The notes under the pieces are model-generated. The model was not told where the DNA came from. It ran no database searches and saw only the letters and a list, made by a program, of their open reading frames with translations. Positions 36,078 to 44,687 of a stretch of DNA of 64,000 bases are shown in pieces (the first letter of the stretch is position 1; each line of letters starts with the position of its first letter). The position numbers and the translations under genes were made by a program. Origin of the DNA: an uncultured bacterium (GTDB lineage Bacteria; Hydrogenedentota; Hydrogenedentia; Hydrogenedentales; CAILVY01); contig CALEDJ010000031.1 in assembly GCA_937951485.1 (NCBI GenBank), positions 53,337 to 117,336 of the forward strand. Reading direction: 5' to 3'.

Positions 36078-36223
36078 GCTCGCTTTTCCAGGTATCATTA
36101 TGCCCCGACCTGTGATCGTTGAAAAACATATGCTCTCGGTTTTGCGATCTGTATTGCCCAGAGACAAGAAACCGGATCTGTCCCGACAATTGCGGTGATA
36201 TGATATAATTCCATGGAGAATCC

Positions 36224-37015
36224 GTGTCAACATCATTGAAAGCGATCATGCAGCACAAAGAAAGAGAGTTAAGAGCGGAACTGGAACGCCTGAAACAGAT
36301 GGGCGAACAACATCGTACTAATCGTGATACGATTGCTGCGCTGCTGGAAAAAGCGGACGCAAGAAAAAGCAGCCATCCTGAAGAGCGGGTACGGTGGGAT
36401 CAGGTCATTGAAAACCTGGAGTTCTGCCTGGACGAAACCAAGGCACGCCTGGCAAGTTGTGAGGCCTCCATCCTGCGCATTGAGCGCCGATTGAAAGGGC
36501 TTCTGGAGGAAGGCGTTTCAGTATCCGGTGTCTATGCGCCGGAAATTTTTCTTTTTGAAGAGCCTATGGAACGTCCCTTTGTTCCCGGCGACACGTTGGC
36601 TGTGGCCAAACGCATTCTCGAGATGCCCTCGGACGAAATGGGCCGACTTACTCTGGACGCAGTTTCGGATCTTCAGTCCCGAATCGCCGAAGAAAACGCC
36701 GCTGCTGCCGCGCATGATTCCGGGCAGATGGCTGGCCCTGTCTTGCCGGAAGAGTCATCAGCGGCATTGCCGCAGGAACCGCGAAAGCAGCAAATGCTCC
36801 GAGGCGCCATTGAGAAAATCCAGAAAAATCGAATCGCCATGCTCACTGAAGAGGAAAAGCGTCTGATAATCGCTTCACATGAACTGTTGATAAGCAAATG
36901 TGACGACACCCCCAAAGGAAGGCGACTGAGACGCATTCTTGGGGCGGCGGTGAATATTCTGGTCAGCCGCCGGCAGTTCCCCGCCCAGCGCGCCGAATCC
37001 AACAGAATCCCCTGA
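36224..37015 (+). CDS. Coiled-coil protein of unknown function
   Basis: A 263-residue protein with no recognised domain. Residues 8-95 are strongly charged heptad-like helices (QHKERELRAELERLKQM ... ASCEASILRIERRLKGLLEE). A Pro-rich middle (YAPEIFLFEEPMERPFVPGD) and an Ala/Glu-rich region with a second helix (GAIEKIQKNRIAMLTEEEKR) follow. No signal peptide or membrane segment is seen. The start is GTG 36224 with GGAG five bases upstream. It lies between the methyltransferase (divergent) and tRNA-Leu. Confidence 0.6.
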   Translation: MSTSLKAIMQHKERELRAELERLKQMGEQHRTNRDTIAALLEKADARKSSHPEERVRWDQVIENLEFCLDETKARLASCEASILRIERRLKGLLEEGVSVSGVYAPEIFLFEEPMERPFVPGDTLAVAKRILEMPSDEMGRLTLDAVSDLQSRIAEENAAAAAHDSGQMAGPVLPEESSAALPQEPRKQQMLRGAIEKIQKNRIAMLTEEEKRLIIASHELLISKCDDTPKGRRLRRILGAAVNILVSRRQFPAQRAESNRIP

Positions 37016-37063
37016 GATCACCGCAGCGTTGCTATCGTCTCCCGGAAAGCAGCGTGGGGTCAA

Positions 37064-37152
37064 TGGTGCCGGAGGCGGGAGTCGAACCCGCACGGAGGGT
37101 GAACTCCGCCGGATTTTGAGTCCGGTGCGTCTGCCAATTTCGCCACTCCGGC
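37064..37152 (-). tRNA. tRNA-Leu(CAA)
   Basis: An 89-base minus-strand tRNA with encoded CCA. The acceptor stem is GCCGGAG with CTCCGGC, the D region TGGCGAAATTGGCAGACGC, and the anticodon stem CCGGA/TCCGG around loop CTCAAAA, giving anticodon CAA. A long class II variable arm (CGGAG...CTCCG) and the T arm GCGGG-TTCGACT-CCCGC follow. It reads TTG codons. All stems pair well. Confidence 0.97.
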
Positions 37153-37164
37153 ACCGATGGCGCA

Positions 37165-37194
37165 AGTATACTTTCAGGCGGGTACCCGGGTCAA
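37165..37194 (-). promoter_or_regulatory. Promoter of tRNA-Leu
   Basis: Minus strand TTGACC (37194-37189), an 18-base spacer, then TATACT (37170-37165). Both hexamers match consensus at five of six positions. Transcription would start near 37158, about six bases before the mature 5' end. Confidence 0.7.
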
Positions 37195-37341
37195 TTTCTT
37201 CGATGCACCAAGCACCTTCAAATTCAGTCCCCCGACAGGCTCGGGATTCCCTCTTTTTTGGTCCTTTTGCGGAGATAATTCGGACGATGTTTCCTGATCC
37301 GCACGAAAAGATTGATGTTTCATTGAGAATTGTATGGGGGA

Positions 37342-38259
37342 CTATGCGCCGCCGAATGGGCGGTCGTAACGGCCCATGATTCGGGGACCTTGAATAGTGG
37401 CCATCCAGGGGGTGTCGGCGGGATAGTGGATCCAAGCGACGTGACCGTCGAGGTAGAGCACGTTCATGCCCGCCGGGACATGGGTGGACCCGGCGATTTG
37501 CGGGGTGAGGTGGTCCCACATCACCGGGACCATGCTCTGGGCCATTGCCGAGGCGGCGGGATTATTGATGTCGGTGATTAGAAAGCGTTCGATGCCTTCG
37601 CGCAGCCGGTAGATTATATTGCCTCCGCCTGCCTGTGTGCCGTAGAACTCAGGAGAGACCTGAAAATCCCGGTCGGAGACCGCAGCCCCGGTGGCCACAT
37701 TTGCATGGGCCAGTTCGCCCAAAGGCGTGCCAACGTAATCAGGCGGCTCAAATCGCCCCCCGGGTCCGCTGCCGATCATGTCGTCTTTCGGCCCCAGGAA
37801 GTTCACCGTCTCAAGGAAAACCCAGCCTGTATAGTTGAATGGCGACTTGATCAGTTCTTCAGGTTCTATCACGCCGTTGTTGTTCCCCGTGGACAGGCTG
37901 CCCCTGCGCGTGCCGGTGTCGTAACGTTCCAGCGGACCCGTCCCGGTGTGTGACGGACACCAGACCACCGTCAGGTCGGTCAGGTATTCCGGATATATGG
38001 ACGGCCCGTTGAAGATCATCGTGTCTGAAAGCCGCCCGTGCACATCACGGATCATACGCGGCGGATACAAACCGCCGCGCGACTCGCCCGCATACATTTT
38101 GAACGAAAGGCCGATCTGGCGGAGATTGTTCGCACAGGACGCGCGTCGCGCGGCTTCCCGCGCCCGGGACAACGCAGGCAGCAATATGGAGGCAAGAATG
38201 CCGATAATGGCGATCACCACCAGCAATTCAATAAGCGTAAAACCTTTTCTGGGGAACAT
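37342..38259 (-). CDS. Type II pseudopilin-like protein with H-Xn-DG C-terminus (DUF1559-like)
   Basis: A 305-residue prepilin-like protein. The N-terminal leader MFPRKG is cleaved before [20 protein letters not shown] by a prepilin peptidase, with Glu5 of the mature protein present. [21 protein letters not shown] is the usual helix end of this family. The C-terminus has [20 protein letters not shown] and [19 protein letters not shown], a variant of the H-X9-DG motif with ten residues between His and DG. Such proteins are very numerous in Planctomycetes, Lentisphaerae and Hydrogenedentes; their role is unclear. A perfect AAAGGAGG lies just before the ATG. It has its own promoter with a leader of about 110 bases. 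Confidence 0.9.
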   Translation of the reverse strand: MFPRKGFTLIELLVVIAIIGILASILLPALSRAREAARRASCANNLRQIGLSFKMYAGESRGGLYPPRMIRDVHGRLSDTMIFNGPSIYPEYLTDLTVVWCPSHTGTGPLERYDTGTRRGSLSTGNNNGVIEPEELIKSPFNYTGWVFLETVNFLGPKDDMIGSGPGGRFEPPDYVGTPLGELAHANVATGAAVSDRDFQVSPEFYGTQAGGGNIIYRLREGIERFLITDINNPAASAMAQSMVPVMWDHLTPQIAGSTHVPAGMNVLYLDGHVAWIHYPADTPWMATIQGPRIMGRYDRPFGGA

Positions 38260-38377
38260 GATCCTCCTTTGATTGATTCTGTAATTGCAGAAACCGATCC
38301 GCGCATTTCCGCCTTTGAAAACAGGACGATGAAAATCAGACGGGATTCAAGCACTCGCACTCATTGGCTATGAATTC

Positions 38378-38406
38378 ATCGTATCACCTGAATTTCCTCA
38401 TGTCAA
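38378..38406 (-). promoter_or_regulatory. Promoter of the 37342-38259 pseudopilin gene
   Basis: Minus strand TTGACA (38406-38401), a 17-base spacer, then TACGAT (38383-38378). The start would be near 38371, giving a leader of about 112 bases ending in AAAGGAGG. The -35 is perfect and the -10 matches four of six positions. Confidence 0.6.
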
Positions 38407-38421
38407 CGCACAAAATTCAGC

Positions 38422-38467
38422 ATATCGCACGATATTTGAAACTATCACCGGAAATATGGCATACCAT
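38422..38467. promoter_or_regulatory. Palindromes upstream of the Rrf2-mtaB pair
   Basis: Two perfect interrupted palindromes: ATATCG-CA-CGATAT (38422-38435) and ATGG-CATA-CCAT (38456-38467). They lie between the divergent pseudopilin promoter and the Rrf2 gene start at 38519. A TATAAC hexamer at 38498-38503 is a possible plus-strand -10. They could be autoregulatory sites for the Rrf2 protein. Confidence 0.35.
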
Positions 38468-38518
38468 TGCCGGATATTCGGATGGAATTATCCATATTAT
38501 AACGATCGAAGGCAACCC

Positions 38519-39124
38519 ATGCGACTGTTTTCCAAAGGCGCGGAATATGCCATTCGCGCACTGATGATTGCCATTGAGCAGGGCCTGGACCGGCGTATTG
38601 CAGCGCCGGAAATCTGCGCGCGCGCGGATATTCCCGAAGCGTTTGCTCGCAAAGGTTTTCAGCAACTGGTACACGCAGGGATTCTGGAAGCTGTGCGCGG
38701 TCCGGGGGGCGGTTACCGTTTGTGTGCCGCGCCGGCGAAGGTGTCGCTTTGGAACATCATCACCGCCATGGACGGCTTTGAACAGTTTGGACGGTGTCCG
38801 CTGGGGGTGGGCTGTGAAAAGGTGCTGCATGCAGCCGACAGGAAAAAGTTTTTGTGCGAATCGTGTACGGACTGTCATCCGCGTTGCGGCTATGAAAAAA
38901 CCTGTCCCTTGCATGACCTGTGGCGCGATGTGCGGCGCACGGTTATCCCCCGGTTGGCGAATACAACCCTTCAGGACATTGTTGATCGCTACGCATCCGC
39001 GGGCGAAAAAGCCATGGAATTCGACGCCTCTATTGCGGCTGCATCGCAATTCCCCCCGGATCACCCGAGAGATAAGAGGAAAGCACCTTTACGCCCCAAA
39101 CCGAATACGAACAGGAAGAAATAA
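38519..39124 (+). CDS. Rrf2-family transcription regulator, Cys-rich
   Basis: A 201-residue Rrf2 regulator. The winged helix is MRLFSKGAEYAIRALM ... GFQQLVHAGILEAVRGPGGGYRL (residues 1-68). The usual Fe-S cysteine region is expanded. Cys93 and Cys99 are followed by CESCTDCHPRC (113-123) and Cys129 in KTCPLHDLW, so seven cysteines lie in 37 residues. It may bind an Fe-S cluster or metal and sense redox, NO or iron (inference). ATG 38519 has AAGG six bases upstream. Its stop overlaps the ATG of the MtaB-type gene by one base, so the two are cotranscribed. Confidence 0.85.
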   Translation: MRLFSKGAEYAIRALMIAIEQGLDRRIAAPEICARADIPEAFARKGFQQLVHAGILEAVRGPGGGYRLCAAPAKVSLWNIITAMDGFEQFGRCPLGVGCEKVLHAADRKKFLCESCTDCHPRCGYEKTCPLHDLWRDVRRTVIPRLANTTLQDIVDRYASAGEKAMEFDASIAAASQFPPDHPRDKRKAPLRPKPNTNRKK

Positions 39125-40494
39125 TGGCCAAGCGATTTACCGGGCTGACAATTGAGAATCCAGATGACCTGATTTTCGGCAGCGCGCCCCATCCTGTGCA
39201 AATCACCCCTGAGATAGTGGCGGGCGGGGGTGAAACCCTTCCTGAATTGAACTACACATTGCCGCATGGCTCAGAGGTGAGCGAAGCAACGCTGGACAAG
39301 GTCCGGAATACTTATCGTCAGATGGCGGCAAGCGCATTGCTGCGGGCGATTGAACTGGAAATCCCCCGGTGCGTTATCGAGATTGAACTGGTATTCGAGA
39401 TGACCCTGAACCCGGAATGGGGTGAGGCGATCATCCGGGATACGCGGGAAATTATCGAGGAATACAAGGAGCAGGGCGTTCACACGGCGTTGCGCGCGAC
39501 TGTTGCAGACATCCGCGATCGCACCCGTCCCCCGCGCAACCGGAGTGGCGAAGAGACGGCGCTGGTGCTGGAGTCCTTTGAACGGTGCGCACCGCATGCG
39601 GACATCCTGTCAATTGAGAGCACAGGCGGCAAGGAGGTGTCGGACGAGGCCCTGCTGATGTGTGATATCGGCGGAGTGACCTTCGCACTTGGGCAACTGG
39701 GTTCCAACGACATGGAATTCTTGTGGAGCCGCATCGTCGCGATTGCGGAGAAACACCGCAAGGTGGCGGGCGGTGACGCGGCCTGCGGCTTCGCCAATAC
39801 CGCCATGCAACTGGCGCGGCAGCGCATGGTGCCGAAAGTGCTGGCGGCGGTGGTGCGCGCCGTGGGCGCGGCGCGTTCGCTGGTCGCCGTGGAATGCGGT
39901 GCGCGGGGTCCGGACAAGGACTGCGCCTACGAAGGCCCGATGATCAAGGCAATCGCCGGCATTCCGATCGCCATGGAAGGCAAATCGGCGGCCTGCGCCC
40001 ATTCCAGCCACATCGGCAATGTGGCCATGTGCTGCTGCGATTTGTGGAGCAATGAATCCACGCCCTATACGCAGTTGTTCGGCGGATTCACGCCAGCGGT
40101 CAGCCTGGAAGAACTGTGGTATGACTGTAAACTGATGAACGAAGCCCTGCGCGCAGGGCATGCGCAAGTATTGCAGCGGCTTCTTGCCGGTTCCGATGCG
40201 CGCAACAGCGCCGAGGCGCTCATGCTGACCCCGGAATCCGCCATCCGCATCGCCCGCGCCATCATTTCCTCGACCGACTATGCGGAACGCGCGGCGAACG
40301 CCGCCCGAGAGGCCATTGCGATCATCGAAGAGGCGGCCCAATCCGGCGCATTGACCATTGCGGCGCGCGAAGCACCGTTTCTGGATAGATTCAAGGCGGA
40401 CCTGGAACACTTTGCGGCGCTTGGCGATGACATAACGGACCACTATGCCGCGATGTATCCCGGAAAATTCATTCCGAAGGAATACGGCCTGTGA
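39124..40494 (+). CDS. MtaB-type methanol:corrinoid methyltransferase homologue
   Basis: A 456-residue protein that aligns along its whole length with methanol-cobalamin methyltransferase MtaB (about 460 residues). MtaB moves the methyl group of methanol to the Co(I) corrinoid of MtaC. The three zinc ligands known from Methanosarcina MtaB are conserved here: Glu165 in LSIESTGGKEV, Cys221 in GGDAACGFANTAM and Cys267 in GPDKDCAYEG. MEGKSAACAHSSHIGNVAMC and CDLWSNESTPY also match. No mtaC or mtaA is adjacent. The gene is coupled to an Rrf2-type regulator, overlapping by one base. Use of methanol or another methoxy compound is inference. Confidence 0.87.
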   Translation: MAKRFTGLTIENPDDLIFGSAPHPVQITPEIVAGGGETLPELNYTLPHGSEVSEATLDKVRNTYRQMAASALLRAIELEIPRCVIEIELVFEMTLNPEWGEAIIRDTREIIEEYKEQGVHTALRATVADIRDRTRPPRNRSGEETALVLESFERCAPHADILSIESTGGKEVSDEALLMCDIGGVTFALGQLGSNDMEFLWSRIVAIAEKHRKVAGGDAACGFANTAMQLARQRMVPKVLAAVVRAVGAARSLVAVECGARGPDKDCAYEGPMIKAIAGIPIAMEGKSAACAHSSHIGNVAMCCCDLWSNESTPYTQLFGGFTPAVSLEELWYDCKLMNEALRAGHAQVLQRLLAGSDARNSAEALMLTPESAIRIARAIISSTDYAERAANAAREAIAIIEEAAQSGALTIAAREAPFLDRFKADLEHFAALGDDITDHYAAMYPGKFIPKEYGL

Positions 40495-40497
40495 CGG

Positions 40498-41949
40498 TTA
40501 CATCTCTTCAATCCGGATATTGCGGAAACGGACCACGGACCGATCGTCGTGGTTTTGCAGGCCGATATGGCCTTTCATGGATCGGGTTTGCCTGGTGCGT
40601 AGCACCTGTCCGCCGTTCATCTCGAAGATAATCTCCGGCCCCCTGGCGATAATGGTTACCGTATTCCATTGTCCGGCAGGACGCACGAGATTCTTTTCCG
40701 GAGCGACCAGAGCATAGATCGCGGCCGGCCCCTGCTTGGTGGGGGGTGTGCCGGGGGCATCGTAGATTTGCATTTCGTAGCCGGTGAATGCCGGGTTCTT
40801 CTCCGCCGCGGACCGGAAAAAGATACCGCTGTTCCCGCGTTCGCTGATTGCGTACTGCAATTCGAGGCGAAAATCCGCGTATTCCTTTTCGGTACGCAGC
40901 CAGGACCCTGTCGTTTCGGGGTCTTCCGACCACCCCTGCCCGTTGCGCCCAATCAATACGCCGTCTTCCACCAGCCATTCGCCGCCGGCAACCGCCACCC
41001 ATCCGCTGAGGTCGCGGCCGTTAAAAACCGGCATGCAGCGCTTTTGTTCTCCGCGGATTCGCAGGAGCAGATCGCGGGTAATGCGGATGGCTTCGGCTTC
41101 CTTTTCCTCGTCGTCCGGACATGACTCGATTCCCACATAGCCCGTGTAGCCGCCGTCGCGCACAATACGCATCATGCGGTGGAAGTCCGTTTCGGCGACC
41201 AGACCATCCGGTGTAAATTCCATGGACTTCGCGCTCACCGCCTTGGCCCATGGCATCATCATTTCCACAGCATCATAGCGGTTGACTTCCGGCGGGAAAT
41301 TGCCGAAGTCCGGCAGTGTGCCGAAGTTGGGCTTGTTCACCGCTTCCATCACGGAGGCAAGCCACTCCGGGTCAGACGAGGGCCCTCCGTGATTTTCAAT
41401 CGTGACGCAGATGTTGCGTTCCGCCGCGTAGTCGGCCAGTTTCGCACAACTGTCCGCCATCCACCGCCGCAACTCTTCGGGGTCGTCCGCGCCCCGCGCG
41501 TTCACGCGGATGCAACCGCAGCCTAGACAGGCCGCCGCGTCTATCCATTCCAGGGTCTTTTCCACAGCGCGCTCGCGCTGGCGTTCATTGGGCGACCCCA
41601 GTGGGCCGTTGGTGTCGAGCATAATCAGCCACATGCGCACGCCTTCATCCGCCGCGCGCTGTTTCAATTCGCCCAGATACGCCATGTCCTTCGCCTTATC
41701 CGCGAAGAACTGATCCACAAACTCGATGCAGTCAATGTCGTAGTCACGTTTCGCCACACGGGGAAAATCGAGGTTGGTCATCTTTCCGGCCCGCAGCGTC
41801 CGGTTCAGCGACCACTGCGCCAACGATATCCGGAATGGCTCATTATCGGCTTCCGCCGCCAAGGCGCGTCGCAACCCGCCGGGCAACACATGCAATGACA
41901 TGCTGCATACCGCCGCAGAGCCCAACATCAAGAACGATCTTCGTGTCAT
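40498..41949 (-). CDS. Tat-exported sugar isomerase-like TIM barrel fused to DUF1080
   Basis: A 483-residue two-domain protein. A Tat leader (TRRSFLMLGSAAVCSM) is followed by a xylose isomerase-like TIM barrel (about 40-290: IDCIEFVDQFF, CIRVNARGADDPEELR, VTIENHGG, LPDFGNFPP, YVGIESC). From about 305 a DUF1080/3-keto-disaccharide hydrolase sandwich begins (MPVFNGRDLSGWVAVAGGEW ... GNSGIFFRS ... GYEMQIYDAPG ... IGLQNHD). DUF1080 members bind or cleave oxidised glucosides and are usually separate proteins. AAGGAG lies nine bases before the ATG. It is convergent with the MtaB gene, three bases away. The combined role is likely periplasmic sugar processing (inference). Confidence 0.85.
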   Translation of the reverse strand: MTRRSFLMLGSAAVCSMSLHVLPGGLRRALAAEADNEPFRISLAQWSLNRTLRAGKMTNLDFPRVAKRDYDIDCIEFVDQFFADKAKDMAYLGELKQRAADEGVRMWLIMLDTNGPLGSPNERQRERAVEKTLEWIDAAACLGCGCIRVNARGADDPEELRRWMADSCAKLADYAAERNICVTIENHGGPSSDPEWLASVMEAVNKPNFGTLPDFGNFPPEVNRYDAVEMMMPWAKAVSAKSMEFTPDGLVAETDFHRMMRIVRDGGYTGYVGIESCPDDEEKEAEAIRITRDLLLRIRGEQKRCMPVFNGRDLSGWVAVAGGEWLVEDGVLIGRNGQGWSEDPETTGSWLRTEKEYADFRLELQYAISERGNSGIFFRSAAEKNPAFTGYEMQIYDAPGTPPTKQGPAAIYALVAPEKNLVRPAGQWNTVTIIARGPEIIFEMNGGQVLRTRQTRSMKGHIGLQNHDDRSVVRFRNIRIEEM

Positions 41950-41977
41950 GATGGCTTTCTCCTTCCATCCTCAACTG

Positions 41978-43036
41978 CTATACGTTGAAACGAAACAGGA
42001 TGACATCGCCATCCTGCACGATGTATTCCTTCCCTTCCAGCCGCATCTTGCCCAGTTCCTTCGCTCTTGCCGGCGACCCAGCCTCCATCAGATCCGTGAA
42101 GTGCACCACTTCCGCACGGATGAATCCCCGCTGAATGTCGGTGTGGATGACGCCGGCGGCGTCCACGGCGCGGGTGTTTTTGCGAATGGTCCATGCCCGC
42201 ACTTCCTGTGGCCCGGCTGTAAGAAAACTTATCACGCCGAGCATGTCATATGCCGCCTGGATAAAACGCAGACGGGACTCTTCCCCCAGTCCCAGTTGTT
42301 CCCGAAAGTCCGATCGTTCCTGTTCCGGCAGTCGCGCTATTTCCATCTCCATCGCGCCGCAAAGATCAATCAAGGGGAGATTGTTTTCATGCGCAAACGC
42401 CGTCAATCCTGAAGGATCATCCTTGCCAATGGATTCTTCACCGTAATTCCCCAGAAGCATGAGCGGCTTTTGCGAAAGGAACGAATACCCGGCAAGAAGG
42501 GGTTCTTCCTGATGGGATAGCGGGAGGGTTCGGAGGGCCTGTCCGGATTCGATGTGCTCGCGGCAGTGACACAGCAACCCGTACTCGGTGTCCTTTCGGT
42601 GCTCTTTCTCCAGCCGCTCTATTCTGCGCTCGATAATGATAAGATCGCACAACTTGAGTTCATCTTCCATAGCACTCGCATCGCGCACAGGATCCACGTT
42701 TCCCAACGGATGCATCACAGACTCGTTGTCGAATGCCCGCACCACATGAACGAGCGCATGGGTGTTTTTCAGCGCGGTCAGCGCCGCGCCGTCCAGCGCC
42801 TTCTGTTCGCCGGCCTCCTCGTTGGGCCCGATGTCCACAAACTCGAATTCAGCATGGGTGATTTTCTTGGGGTGGTGAATTGCCGCCAGCCGCACCACGC
42901 GCTGATCGGGCACTTTGATCACGGCGACGTTGGCCTCCCTGCTGCCATAGGTTCCCACCGCGGCCTGTGCGCCTGTCAGCGCATTGAAGACGGTCGTCTT
43001 GCCGGAACGTGCATAGCCTACAATACCGGCCTTCAT
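41978..43036 (-). CDS. YchF/OLA1-like P-loop GTPase or ATPase, divergent
   Basis: A 352-residue YchF-type protein (E. coli YchF has 363). The P-loop is GIVGYARSGKTTVFNALTG instead of the usual GLPNVGKST. The switch region has EFEFVDIGPNEEAG in place of DIAGLV. The NxxE motif is LLGNYGEE, as in YchF, which lacks canonical NKxD. A helical domain lies in the middle. The C-terminal TGS domain has ISFLTAGPQEVRAWTI, RGFIRAEVVHFTDL and GKEYIVQDGDVILFRFNV. YchF binds ribosomes and hydrolyses ATP or GTP. ATG 43036 has GGAGGG seven bases upstream. Confidence 0.85.
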   Translation of the reverse strand: MKAGIVGYARSGKTTVFNALTGAQAAVGTYGSREANVAVIKVPDQRVVRLAAIHHPKKITHAEFEFVDIGPNEEAGEQKALDGAALTALKNTHALVHVVRAFDNESVMHPLGNVDPVRDASAMEDELKLCDLIIIERRIERLEKEHRKDTEYGLLCHCREHIESGQALRTLPLSHQEEPLLAGYSFLSQKPLMLLGNYGEESIGKDDPSGLTAFAHENNLPLIDLCGAMEMEIARLPEQERSDFREQLGLGEESRLRFIQAAYDMLGVISFLTAGPQEVRAWTIRKNTRAVDAAGVIHTDIQRGFIRAEVVHFTDLMEAGSPARAKELGKMRLEGKEYIVQDGDVILFRFNV

Positions 43037-43167
43037 GGCGGTTCCCTCCGTTGCCAACGAGTCGCTGGTATCGTAGCAGCCGTTGTTGCAGCGGCACAAA
43101 TTGTTTGCGTCACGCCAGCCTTCGGGCTAGACTCAAACGGCGAACGAAGCAGTGGAGGGTGAGTGAT

Positions 43168-44634
43168 ATGCTGGAGCAAGTGGATCTTGATGCCCGTTTG
43201 TCAAGAGAACCCTATCGGGAACGCATGGAGGAACTCGATCAGCGGCTTGCCCGACTGCAACGAGAACTTCGCGATGCAGGTGTTCCCGTTCTGGTCGTGT
43301 TCGAGGGATGGGACGCCGCTGGGAAGGGATCGGTGCTGAGCAGGATTATCAAGCCCTTTGATCCCCGAGGCTACAAGGTGCACAACATCACCCCGCCCAC
43401 CGAAGAAGACCGCATGCGCCCGCCGATGTGGCGCTATTGGAACCGCCTGCCGCAACAGGGATTTATCGCCATCTACAACCACAGTTGGCACCGGCAGATT
43501 CTTGAAGAACGGATCGAGGAGGGGCTGAGCGGCTTGGCGCTGGAATACGCATATGAACGCATTCGATGCTTTGAGCGCACCCTGGCCGATGATGGCGCCG
43601 TGATTGTCAAGTTCTTTCTGCACATCAGCAAAAAGGAACAAGCGAAGCGGTTCCGGAAACTGCGCGGCGACCCGGCATTCGCGTGGAAGGTGGGCAAAAC
43701 GGAACGCCGCCGTCACAAGCAATATGAAGTATATTACGGCGCTGCCGAGGATATGTTTCGGGAAACCTCGCGCACCAAGACCCCGTGGACCATCGTTGCT
43801 GCCACCGATGAGCGATGGGCGACCGTCCAAATCGCCGAAACACTCGCGGAGGCGTTTGAAAGCGCCCTTGCCAGGAAACGCGCAGGCCGGGATACGGAGC
43901 CTGATCTTGCGGCGCGGACCCTTGAACCGCTGGAAACGGTTGATCTCAGTCATTCCTTGACACGAGACGAGTATGACAAAACCCTGCCCAAATTGCAGGA
44001 CGAGTTGCGGCGTTTACAGCACCTTTGTTATATCCGACGCATTCCCGCCGTGATCGTGTATGAAGGCTGGGATGCCGCAGGAAAAGGGGGTAATATCCGC
44101 CGCCTTATCCGCGAACTCGACCCGCGCGGTTACGAAGTCATCCCTATCGCCGCGCCCACGGGCGATGAGAAAACCCATCACTATCTCTGGCGATTCTGGC
44201 GCGCCTTGCCCAAAGCGGGTCATTTCACTCTTTTCGACCGCAGTTGGTACGGCCGTGTGCTGGTCGAGCGGGTGGAGGGCTTCGCAAAACTGAGTGATTG
44301 GATGCGGGCTTACAGCGAGATCAACGAATTCGAGCAGCAACTCGTCGAATACGGCTGCGTTGTCACAAAATTCTGGCTGCATGTTTCCAAAGAGGAACAA
44401 CTGCGCCGTTTCGAGGCGCGCCAAAACGATCCTGCCAAGCAGTGGAAAATCACCGAGGAAGACTGGCGCAACCGCGCCAAGTGGGACCAGTACTGGGAAG
44501 CCGTTTCAGACATGATCGACCGTACCTCCACCGCCCACGCCCCGTGGACCATCATCGAGGGGAACGACAAACTGCACGCCCGCATACAAGCGCTCCAGAC
44601 CCTCACCGCCCGCATCCAGAAAGCCATTACCTGA
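43168..44634 (+). CDS. pap: Two-domain PPK2: polyphosphate:AMP phosphotransferase (class II PPK2)
   Basis: A 488-residue fusion of two PPK2 domains (about 10-240 and 265-488). Class II PPK2 makes ADP from AMP and polyphosphate. Each half has a Walker A: FEGWDAAGKGSVL and YEGWDAAGKGGNI. Only the C-terminal half has the catalytic DRSWYGR (FTLFDRSWYGRVLVERVEGF); the N-terminal half reads IYNHSWHRQIL, matching the view that the C-terminal domain does the catalysis in this class. LRRFEARQNDPAKQWKITEEDW is the lid region. ATG 43168 has GGAGG nine bases upstream. It is divergent from the YchF-like gene. Confidence 0.9.
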   Translation: MLEQVDLDARLSREPYRERMEELDQRLARLQRELRDAGVPVLVVFEGWDAAGKGSVLSRIIKPFDPRGYKVHNITPPTEEDRMRPPMWRYWNRLPQQGFIAIYNHSWHRQILEERIEEGLSGLALEYAYERIRCFERTLADDGAVIVKFFLHISKKEQAKRFRKLRGDPAFAWKVGKTERRRHKQYEVYYGAAEDMFRETSRTKTPWTIVAATDERWATVQIAETLAEAFESALARKRAGRDTEPDLAARTLEPLETVDLSHSLTRDEYDKTLPKLQDELRRLQHLCYIRRIPAVIVYEGWDAAGKGGNIRRLIRELDPRGYEVIPIAAPTGDEKTHHYLWRFWRALPKAGHFTLFDRSWYGRVLVERVEGFAKLSDWMRAYSEINEFEQQLVEYGCVVTKFWLHVSKEEQLRRFEARQNDPAKQWKITEEDWRNRAKWDQYWEAVSDMIDRTSTAHAPWTIIEGNDKLHARIQALQTLTARIQKAIT

Positions 44635-44647
44635 GTTCCGGAGTACA

Positions 44648-44678
44648 AAGTTCTGAAGTACAGGCTTCAATTTGTCAC
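44648..44678 (+). repeat. REP unit, left flank of decayed transposase
   Basis: A 31-base unit beginning AAGTTCTGAAGTACAGGC and ending TTTGTCAC. It is the inverted counterpart of the two units at 45035-45095. A partial extra unit (GTTCCGGAGTAC) sits directly before it at 44635. Confidence 0.65.
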
Positions 44679-44687
44679 AAGGGATAA

